DNA of 10,462 nt from CAZFNQ01 sp964652125 (GTDB taxonomy: Bacteria; Patescibacteriota; Saccharimonadia; Saccharimonadales; JANWIN01), in the NCBI GenBank assembly GCA_964652125.1, contig CAZZAE010000033.1, positions 1-10,462 on the forward strand, given 5' to 3'. Under the pieces are notes generated by a model. That model was given only the letters and a program-made list of their open reading frames with translations. It did not search any database and was not told the origin of the DNA. The position numbers and the translations under genes were made by a program. This document shows positions 6,138-10,462 of this stretch, one piece after another. Within the stretch, counting starts at the first letter, position 1. Each line of letters starts with the position of its first letter.

Positions 6138-6878
6138 TTGAGAGTGAAAACTGTAATGACGATGTTTGCATTGGTTATTGCCATGTTCATTACGGCAATA
6201 CCAGCGCAAGCCAACCCACCCGGCAACAACGGAACCATAAAGATCGAGGGTCACAACTTCGACAGTGGTCACGACAATGACCCCCACGTGAGTTGTGATT
6301 TCTCGGTCGAATACTTCGGTTACGACACGTCAACAAGGACAGTCGACAGCACATTTTGGGCCTGGCCGCCGAGCGCGAGTAAGCCATTCGTGGTAACTCC
6401 GCTAATCGGTCGGACCCACTTCACATTCCAAGGTAGTGGTGCCGGGAACGCCCTCGACCACCGAGAGCTATACCGACTGCCCACCAACGGCATGAAGGCT
6501 GTTAACGGTCAGTACCACTACAAGACGCAAGTACACGTTTCGGGGTCAATCGGCGCCGACACCAAGTACAAGACGTTTTGGACAGGCAGTTGCCCCGTGT
6601 CGACAACGACATCGTCTTCAACGACCACGACGGTTACAACCGTCACAACGTCGTCGACGTCGCCGAAGGTCACCACGACCACGAAGAAAGGCACTCCTCC
6701 AACCCATCAACCCCCGGTCACCACGACCACGAAGAAAGGCACTCCGCCACGGCACAAGGGTCAGCTCCCAAGAACTGGAAGTAATTCCACTTGGGGACTC
6801 CGATTTGGTCTTGCGACTGTCTTGACCGGCGGATTTCTTGCGATTGTAAGGAGGCGCCGTCACTGGGCAAACAATTAG
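6138..6878 (+). CDS. Exported LPXTG-type surface protein with Thr/Pro-rich stalk (LPRTG sortase signal)
   Basis: The start chosen is TTG 6138, 7 nt after the core of a strong Shine-Dalgarno; ATG 6117 would add 7 residues. Numbering from the TTG, residues 1-25 are a signal peptide (MRVKTVMTMFALVIAMFITA, then IPAQA with an AxA cleavage site). A globular domain of about 130 residues follows, with DNDPHVSCDFSVEYFGYD (47-64) and two cysteines (53, 152) that could form a disulfide. Residues 155-208 are a Thr/Ser/Pro-rich wall-spanning stalk with a duplicated VTTTTKKGTPP unit. The end is a complete sorting signal: LPRTG (210-214), hydrophobic segment FGLATVLTGGFLAIV and RRRR. A sortase would cut LPRT/G and attach the protein to the envelope. 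The NDPHVxC...FGYD pattern resembles actinobacterial surface proteins as I remember them. GC is near 60% locally against about 40% in der, which fits recent transfer. No sortase is visible in the window. Confidence 0.85.
   Translation: MRVKTVMTMFALVIAMFITAIPAQANPPGNNGTIKIEGHNFDSGHDNDPHVSCDFSVEYFGYDTSTRTVDSTFWAWPPSASKPFVVTPLIGRTHFTFQGSGAGNALDHRELYRLPTNGMKAVNGQYHYKTQVHVSGSIGADTKYKTFWTGSCPVSTTTSSSTTTTVTTVTTSSTSPKVTTTTKKGTPPTHQPPVTTTTKKGTPPRHKGQLPRTGSNSTWGLRFGLATVLTGGFLAIVRRRRHWANN
6668..6745 (+). repeat. Two direct repeats (30 bp identical, 48-bp period) in the stalk of the surface protein
   Basis: An identical 30-bp stretch beginning GGTCACCACGACCACGAAGA occurs at 6668-6697 and 6716-6745. It encodes the repeated VTTTTKKGTPP unit of a 16-residue period. 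In-frame gain or loss of units by recombination would change the stalk length. Confidence 0.9.
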
Positions 6879-6890
6879 GGAATACCCAAC

Positions 6891-6939
6891 GGGAGGCGAG
6901 CGCTGTTTGAAGGATTTTTCTTCACTCAACTCGCCTCCT
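6891..6939. terminator. Inverted repeat after the LPRTG gene, possible terminator or processing element
   Basis: GGGAGGCGAG (6891-6900) pairs with CTCGCCTCCT (6930-6939; nine Watson-Crick pairs and one G-U), starting 12 nt after the surface protein stop. The 29-nt loop contains an inner stem TGAAG/CTTCA (6908-6912/6920-6924). The bases that follow are AAGGGGGGCACC rather than T-rich, so it is not a standard intrinsic terminator. The rest of the 198-nt gap up to 7076 is AT-rich and shows nothing else but the pth promoter region. Confidence 0.45.
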
Positions 6940-7061
6940 CAAGGGGGGCACCATCTTTCTATCTGACTAAATCCATTTTAAAAAAGCGTAATTTATCAAA
7001 TCTTATTCTCAAATAATTTTGTATCAAAAAGAATTAATCTATCCTAAGCACAGTTTTTAAG

Positions 7062-7072
7062 TGTAAACTAAT
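7062..7072 (+). promoter_or_regulatory. Probable -10 region of a leaderless pth mRNA
   Basis: TGTAAACTAAT ends 4 nt before the ATG at 7077 and matches the element at 3789-3799 in ten of eleven bases. With TAAACT (7064-7069) as -10, transcription would start at or within a base of the ATG. There is no Shine-Dalgarno sequence upstream. Confidence 0.45.
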
Positions 7073-7076
7073 CCCT

Positions 7077-7715
7077 ATGGGACTGCTTCAAAAAAAACCA
7101 CAAGTCAGCAGTAGTGTACCAATATATCGTCTCGGGACAGAGAAGACTCTGATGCTAATTGGTCTCGGTAACCCAGGGAAACAATATGAAGGCACAAGGC
7201 ACAATATTGGTTTTGCTTGTGTTGATCATTTAGCAACTAAGCTAGAATTCCCAGCTTGGACAAATAAAAAAGATTTAAAATGTCAGCTTACTAACCACAT
7301 AATCGGTGATAACAGAGTAATTCTTATAAAACCAACAACCTTTATGAATTTAAGCGGTGAGGCGGCCCTTGCTGTAGCTAATTTTTATAAAATTTCTGAC
7401 ACACAGATTTTGGCAATTTACGATGAGTTAACAATTCCATTCGGTCAAATACGCACAAGGGTAAGTGGGAGCAGTGCAGGTCACAACGGCGTAAAATCGT
7501 TAATTCAACATTTAGGAGAAGGTTTCGGACGAGTACGTATTGGAATAAATAATGAGGTCGCCGTCAAAGCAGATGATTCCGACTTTGTGCTAGGAAAGTT
7601 TATCAAAACTGAGCAGGCTGAATTACCAGCTTTACATCAAGAAGTAAACAGTATCTTATCTGAATATATATTCAGGGGTGAGTTGGTTTCTGAAACTCGA
7701 AGCTTTATTATTTAA
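7077..7715 (+). CDS. pth: Peptidyl-tRNA hydrolase
   Basis: Pth cleaves peptidyl-tRNAs that drop off the ribosome, recycling tRNA in the cytoplasm. The bacterial family fold starts at LMLIGLGNPGKQYEGTRHNI (25-44). The catalytic histidine is H42; substrate-binding residues N32, N91 (TTFMNLSG), D116 (IYDEL) and N137 (GHNGVKSLI, equivalent to N114 of E. coli) are all present, as is FGRVRIGI (150-157). A leader of about 24 residues (MGLLQKKPQVSSSVPIYRLG...) precedes the usual family start. If it is not real, translation could begin at ATG 7152 (M26), but the leaderless promoter just before 7077 and the open, non-repetitive extension favour the longer form. The total of 212 residues is slightly longer than the common 180-195. 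The gene ends 14 nt from the stop of the converging gene at 7730, with no clear terminator between them. Confidence 0.95.
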   Translation: MGLLQKKPQVSSSVPIYRLGTEKTLMLIGLGNPGKQYEGTRHNIGFACVDHLATKLEFPAWTNKKDLKCQLTNHIIGDNRVILIKPTTFMNLSGEAALAVANFYKISDTQILAIYDELTIPFGQIRTRVSGSSAGHNGVKSLIQHLGEGFGRVRIGINNEVAVKADDSDFVLGKFIKTEQAELPALHQEVNSILSEYIFRGELVSETRSFII

Positions 7716-7729
7716 TAGTATTTTCAGCT

Positions 7730-8284
7730 CTAATATTCAAGCCCTATCCACTGTATATATAAATCACCCGGTCCATAATTAAGTATCTTTTCATCGAAGG
7801 TACCTGGAAATTGTACCGTACGGGGAGGGCCACAAGCGTTTATATAAGTATAGCTACCTTTATAGGCAGTGGAATTGAAAGAACCGTCATAAAACCTTAA
7901 GTAATTATTACTAGTACCGTATGTAAACCTAAAACGCACACATTCACGAATCGTTCTTGTTACGCTAGATGAGTAGACTTTAATGTTAGCTCCTACTACA
8001 GCCCCTTTTTCCAGCCGCCAAACATAAGTACTTGGCAGTTTGCCGTGAGAATCTGTTTGCCTGACAGCACTGCCTGAACGAAGGGTTATTTCACCAGGGT
8101 TATTAGAATAATATATTATTGAATGGTCGTTGAAAGTAAATGCAAAACTTCGAAAGGCCATATAACTTCCACCAATTACGGCAAAGGCAATCACGAACAA
8201 AAGAGCATTTTTGGCTGGGCTTGAAGGGTTGAGCCAATTAAATAATTTGCTTTTATCACTTGAGTTTTTCTTTTTTACTGCCAT
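7730..8284 (-). CDS. Paralogue A: small membrane-anchored or exported beta-rich protein
   Basis: I do not recognise a named family. The protein has 184 residues. A basic N terminus (MAVKKKNSSDKSK) leads into LFNWLNPSSPAK (14-25), one membrane helix (about 26-48; NALLFVIAFAVIGGSYMAF) and an external domain of about 135 residues, rich in Tyr, Ser, Thr and Gly, with two cysteines (115, 151) that could form a disulfide. It ends IQWIGLEY. Paralogue B (9722-10318) has the same layout: 31 of 38 residues are identical over residues 11-48, with two cysteines and a related end (VSSIAIEW). The strand pattern suggests a carbohydrate-binding-module-like beta sandwich, but that is a guess. The start at 8284 is preferred because AAAGGA lies 5 nt upstream exactly as in B; an in-frame ATG at 8383 would add 33 residues, lies inside the preceding gene and would be upstream of the promoter. 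No lipobox cysteine follows the helix. Whether the helix is cleaved is unknown. Confidence 0.82.
   Translation of the reverse strand: MAVKKKNSSDKSKLFNWLNPSSPAKNALLFVIAFAVIGGSYMAFRSFAFTFNDHSIIYYSNNPGEITLRSGSAVRQTDSHGKLPSTYVWRLEKGAVVGANIKVYSSSVTRTIRECVRFRFTYGTSNNYLRFYDGSFNSTAYKGSYTYINACGPPRTVQFPGTFDEKILNYGPGDLYIQWIGLEY
8141..8248 (-). repeat. Duplicated membrane-module segment, copy in paralogue A
   Basis: This DNA encodes residues 13-48 of paralogue A. It is clearly similar at nucleotide level to 10175-10282 in paralogue B; exact shared runs include GAGCCAATTAAAT and AGGCCATATA on the plus strand. The similarity extends into the upstream RBS and promoter, which indicates duplication rather than convergence. 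Confidence 0.75.
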
Positions 8285-8289
8285 GGATT

Positions 8290-8295
8290 TCCTTT
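8290..8295 (-). promoter_or_regulatory. Ribosome binding site of paralogue A
   Basis: AAAGGA on the minus strand, with its AGGA core 5 nt before ATG 8284. Sequence context and spacing are the same as at 10324-10329 before paralogue B, and this decides the start codon against the upstream ATG at 8383. Confidence 0.75.
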
Positions 8296-8317
8296 TTGAT
8301 TTTTTGAGTCTGAATGT

Positions 8318-8346
8318 ATTTAACAACAATGCAATATAACAATCAA
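8318..8346 (-). promoter_or_regulatory. Promoter of paralogue A
   Basis: On the minus strand, TTGATT (8346-8341), a 17-bp spacer and TTAAAT (8323-8318). The spacer end and -10 read GCATTGTTGTTAAATAC, matching GCTTTGTAGTTAAATAC at the paralogue B promoter. The -35 overlaps the stop codon of the preceding hydrolase-like gene, so A can be transcribed separately. Confidence 0.6.
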
Positions 8347-9704
8347 GTTGATTTATATTTTTTTCTAATAAACATAAATGCATCTAAAGCTAGCCAGAGA
8401 GCTCCAATAAAAGTCACCCATTCACCAAGAGTTGTATATATTGTTGTTTTGCTGTTAGCGAATACATTAATCTGTGAGGTGCCAACAGGTTGTACTTCTG
8501 CTATTTGATTACCATTTTGGTCAAGTGCAAAGGCATGCCAATTATTAGAGGATTGTAGAAATGGACGAGCATTGGCCACTGCCATGAACTTAGACAATCC
8601 TCGATGCTGCCAATTAAACAATCTTGAGCCTCGGAATATCTCTAAAGATGCAGAGTTGGTCAATACAGTTGCTCCTTGTTGGACTAAGTGTCTATAGTCC
8701 TCAGCTGTTATGATGCTCGAGCATGATGCACTGCCAATGATTATCTGATTATTAATTTTGAATGGCGTCAGCTTAGTGTTGCCCCTCATTACCTCCCGCT
8801 GAACTTGAAAGTTCATATATGTATTTGGTGCAAATATCCGAAGAGGTACTTCCAGTAGAAAAGGCAAGTATTCACCACCGGGGATAAGTCGCGACTTTTG
8901 CTCTTCTTTCTGGAAACCAGTTTTGTTATCTCCAAAAATCAAAGTATTTGTAAAACCATTTTGCTGGGGTAACTGCTGTGTGCCAATAAAATATACTTTG
9001 TTGTCTGTATCGAATCGGCTTGACACCGTTGAGCTACTATATTTGTCTAATCCATATTCGGGTAGAATAACCAACTGACTGCCTGCTATTGGCAGTTTTG
9101 TAGGTTGATCAAGCATTTCTGCAACTATCGTTGTCGTAAACGAAACTCCGGTTGGTTTAGAATATATTACCCAAGCAATTAGGGTGAGAGATACAACAAT
9201 GCCAATATAAAACAATGAATATCGCCTGAGTTTCTTGAGACATAAAATAAAAACTGCAGTAACAAATGCTGAAGATAAGCCATAATAGCCGACAATGCGA
9301 GTCAGAAAACGAAACGGTGTCCACATTAGTAGTGGAGTTAGGGAAGAAAACGGTACAGTTGTATCCCATCTGCCACCGCGACCAATCCAGACTACCGCTA
9401 ATATCCAACTTACAAGAAACTCCACGAAAGCCCATACAAAGAATATTTTGGCAACTTGCATCCAGCTATCTTTACTTTTCTCTACATAAGTACAAAGATG
9501 TTGAACCGCGTAATAAAAAATAGTCGTACTAACAAAAACAATCACCAGGTAGACAAATCCTATTGTTAGATATGCAATCGATGCAGAGTTAGATAACCTG
9601 GTGTTATCTATGATAGTTAGCCAAGACCACAAAATCCCTGAGGGTATCGATAGTAACCAAAAAACCCGCCACTGTTTAAACTGACGACGGGTATTTTGAA
9701 ACAT
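8343..9704 (-). CDS. Membrane carbon-nitrogen hydrolase resembling apolipoprotein N-acyltransferase (Lnt-like)
   Basis: The protein has 453 residues. Five N-terminal membrane helices (about 15-33, 42-70, 86-106, 134-156, 163-182) lead to an external nitrilase-fold domain (about 185-420) and a final helix (about 424-447) ending RKKYKST. This is the Lnt plan, though E. coli Lnt is 512 residues with eight helices. The catalytic triad is identifiable: E216 in LVILPEYG, K270 in QKSRLIPGGEYLP, C328 in IGSASCSS. E278 corresponds to E343 of E. coli, with the same 8-residue spacing from the lysine. Lnt transfers a third acyl chain to the N-terminal cysteine of lipoproteins. Here the usual CYE around the catalytic cysteine is CSS, so the acceptor or chemistry may differ. 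It follows paralogue B by 17 nt, presumably in one operon, and precedes A. No lipoprotein with a lipobox lies in the window. No good Shine-Dalgarno is visible; translation may be coupled to B. Family placement is fairly firm; the substrate is unknown. Confidence 0.8.
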   Translation of the reverse strand: MFQNTRRQFKQWRVFWLLSIPSGILWSWLTIIDNTRLSNSASIAYLTIGFVYLVIVFVSTTIFYYAVQHLCTYVEKSKDSWMQVAKIFFVWAFVEFLVSWILAVVWIGRGGRWDTTVPFSSLTPLLMWTPFRFLTRIVGYYGLSSAFVTAVFILCLKKLRRYSLFYIGIVVSLTLIAWVIYSKPTGVSFTTTIVAEMLDQPTKLPIAGSQLVILPEYGLDKYSSSTVSSRFDTDNKVYFIGTQQLPQQNGFTNTLIFGDNKTGFQKEEQKSRLIPGGEYLPFLLEVPLRIFAPNTYMNFQVQREVMRGNTKLTPFKINNQIIIGSASCSSIITAEDYRHLVQQGATVLTNSASLEIFRGSRLFNWQHRGLSKFMAVANARPFLQSSNNWHAFALDQNGNQIAEVQPVGTSQINVFANSKTTIYTTLGEWVTFIGALWLALDAFMFIRKKYKST

Positions 9705-9721
9705 TTCTGCTCAGAATTTTG

Positions 9722-10318
9722 CTACCATTCAATAGCTATGCTTGAGACCCGTATGTTAGTTGGACCTTTGTTTATTACTTCAGCGTCAAATGTATATCCA
9801 GCTGTTCCGAATGTTGCATATGAACCCCAATTACTACAATAGCCTTTATAATCAACGCCTGCTGGGACACCCCAAGTAACAGTGTGGCTTGGGTTAGTCC
9901 CTCCAGTACTTAGTTGAGTCGCAGTTGTTTTTGCAAAGCTAATGGATAATGAGCTGTTAGAGCCGCCAGCTTTAGCTGTAGCACAAACCCTATAACTAGT
10001 GGTTTGCGACGGAACAACGTGGAATAGTGTATCTAAACCTGTACCTAGGGGCACAACATAAACAGTCGAGCCTTTCTTAAGAGTTCCACTTTCTGTTGTA
10101 GTATGTGGCGCTGTAGTGCCGGGCGGACTGTACGGAGTCATCTTATTGTAATAGTTGATAATGTAATTGCCAGCAGCAAAGCTCCTGAAGGCCATATAGC
10201 TGCCACCAATTACCGAAAAGGCAACTGCGAAGAGTAGCGCGCCCTTAGCAGGACTTGAGGGTTTGAGCCAATTAAATACTTTACTAGTTTTACCTATAGG
10301 CTTCTTTTTAGCTAGCAT
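9722..10318 (-). CDS. Paralogue B: small membrane-anchored or exported beta-rich protein
   Basis: The protein (198 residues) has the same plan as the protein at 7730-8284: basic start MLAKKKPIGKTSK, juxtamembrane VFNWLKPSSPAK (14-25), one membrane helix (about 26-48; GALLFAVAFSVIGGSYMAF) and then an external domain. The latter begins with a Pro/Thr-rich linker (60-80) and continues as beta-rich sequence with cysteines 112 (YRVCATAKAGG) and 161 (YKGYCSNWG), ending VSSIAIEW. The pattern YRVCATA...LSISF...YKGYCSNW...TFDAEVINKGP looks like a jelly-roll carbohydrate-binding-type domain; this is inferred by eye only. The start has AAAGGA 5 nt upstream and a good promoter. The Lnt-like gene begins 17 nt after its stop, so both are probably made from one mRNA. 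The external domains of A and B have diverged far more than their membrane modules. No lipobox and no sortase signal are present. Confidence 0.83.
   Translation of the reverse strand: MLAKKKPIGKTSKVFNWLKPSSPAKGALLFAVAFSVIGGSYMAFRSFAAGNYIINYYNKMTPYSPPGTTAPHTTTESGTLKKGSTVYVVPLGTGLDTLFHVVPSQTTSYRVCATAKAGGSNSSLSISFAKTTATQLSTGGTNPSHTVTWGVPAGVDYKGYCSNWGSYATFGTAGYTFDAEVINKGPTNIRVSSIAIEW
10175..10282 (-). repeat. Duplicated membrane-module segment, copy in paralogue B
   Basis: This is the counterpart of 8141-8248, encoding residues 13-48 of paralogue B. The two copies differ mostly at third codon positions and at seven residues over the wider 38-residue module, a sign that selection keeps this segment. 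Confidence 0.75.
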
Positions 10319-10323
10319 GGTTT

Positions 10324-10329
10324 TCCTTT
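10324..10329 (-). promoter_or_regulatory. Ribosome binding site of paralogue B
   Basis: AAAGGA on the minus strand, with its AGGA core 5 nt before ATG 10318, in a context (AAAAAGGAAAACC) almost identical to that of paralogue A. Confidence 0.75.
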
Positions 10330-10356
10330 TTATTATAGTTATGGTTGTCTTTTAGT

Positions 10357-10385
10357 ATTTAACTACAAAGCATACAGTGCGTCAA
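10357..10385 (-). promoter_or_regulatory. Promoter of the paralogue B and Lnt-like operon
   Basis: On the minus strand, TTGACG (10385-10380), a 17-bp spacer and TTAAAT (10362-10357), five and four matches to the sigma-70 hexamers; TAAATA one base on, with an 18-bp spacer, is an alternative -10. The leader would be about 32 nt. The -10 region and spacer end match those of the paralogue A promoter. Confidence 0.65.
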
Positions 10386-10414
10386 GGTGATCCCAGATGG
10401 ATGAGTAAAACTAA

Positions 10415-10455
10415 AATGAGCCTCCAGAGGGGGTGGGCACCGCTGGAGACTCATT
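10415..10455 (-). terminator. Stem-loop, probable terminator of a minus-strand gene beyond the right edge
   Basis: AATGAG and CTCCAG (10415-10420, 10422-10427) pair with CTGGAG and CTCATT (10443-10448, 10450-10455), with one C/A mismatch and a 15-nt G-rich loop that itself contains GGTGGGCACC. On the minus strand the stem is followed by TTAGTTTTAC, T-rich enough for an intrinsic terminator. It lies 30 nt upstream of the paralogue B promoter, as expected for the end of a preceding minus-strand unit. Confidence 0.5.
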
Positions 10456-10462
10456 CTAAGGG

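Noticed and set aside
6618..6929. Minus-strand open frame of 103 codons opposite the LPRTG gene.
   Set aside because: It is Arg/Gly-rich, a reading artefact of the GC-rich Thr/Pro repeats on the other strand, with no RBS or recognisable domain.
803..6946. CCTCAAGGGG occurs both in the tRNA-Glu gene (804-813) and after the LPRTG gene (6937-6946), which could mark attachment sites of an integrated element.
   Set aside because: Ten bases is too short. The intervening DNA holds core housekeeping genes (der, pseudouridine synthase), and there is no integrase.
8285..8383. Longer form of paralogue A starting at ATG 8383.
   Set aside because: It would overlap the upstream gene, begin before the likely promoter and lack an RBS; the shorter start matches paralogue B exactly in RBS and N-terminal sequence.
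1..10462. CRISPR array, transposase, toxin-antitoxin pair, riboswitch or rRNA.
   Set aside because: No spaced direct repeats, no transposase or integrase motifs, no small overlapping gene pair and no recognisable riboswitch or rRNA consensus were seen on either strand.

Overview
The window looks like part of a chromosome from the Patescibacteria (Candidate Phyla Radiation), most likely a Saccharimonadia (TM7) lineage. This is an inference. It rests on the mix of moderately AT-rich housekeeping genes, many starts without a Shine-Dalgarno site, a 3' CCA encoded in the tRNA gene, a response regulator with a long unstructured tail, and short exported proteins that share an N-terminal ...SSPAK...GGSYMAFRSFA membrane module. 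TGA is used as a stop (positions 4448-4450 and the minus-strand stop at 8343-8345), so the Gracilibacteria/SR1 code does not apply. No rRNA or marker phylogeny is available to confirm the lineage.

Left part (1-2311): the C-terminal part of an exported calcium-binding, dockerin-like protein runs in from the left edge. It converges on a minus-strand tRNA-Glu(UUC), with a stem-loop candidate between them. A PAS-containing membrane histidine kinase follows on the plus strand.

Central part (2375-5849): a response regulator (receiver domain plus a roughly 335-residue Pro/Ser/Thr-rich tail) probably partners the kinase. An RsuA/RluB-type 23S/16S pseudouridine synthase and the ribosome-assembly GTPase Der follow. 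Each gap carries a plausible promoter of its own. The pseudouridine synthase and the later pth gene share a TGTAARCTAAT element a few bases upstream of ATG, which suggests leaderless mRNAs.

Surface-protein island (5850-7076): a strong-looking promoter, a long leader with two dyads and a large hairpin, and a gene of higher GC for an exported, Thr/Pro-stalked protein with an LPRTG sortase signal. This gene has the best Shine-Dalgarno site in the window. Its composition and architecture look actinobacterial, so transfer from an actinobacterial host is a reasonable hypothesis.

Right part (7077-10462): peptidyl-tRNA hydrolase (pth) on the plus strand meets a three-gene minus-strand cassette. Transcription of the cassette runs from 10318 down: exported beta-rich paralogue B, then a divergent membrane carbon-nitrogen hydrolase resembling apolipoprotein N-acyltransferase (17-nt gap), then paralogue A with its own promoter. 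A and B share the membrane module, the RBS context and the promoter layout, so one probably arose by duplication of the other. This cassette and the LPRTG island are the least ordinary parts of the window. The last bases hold a hairpin that looks like a terminator for a minus-strand gene beyond the right edge.
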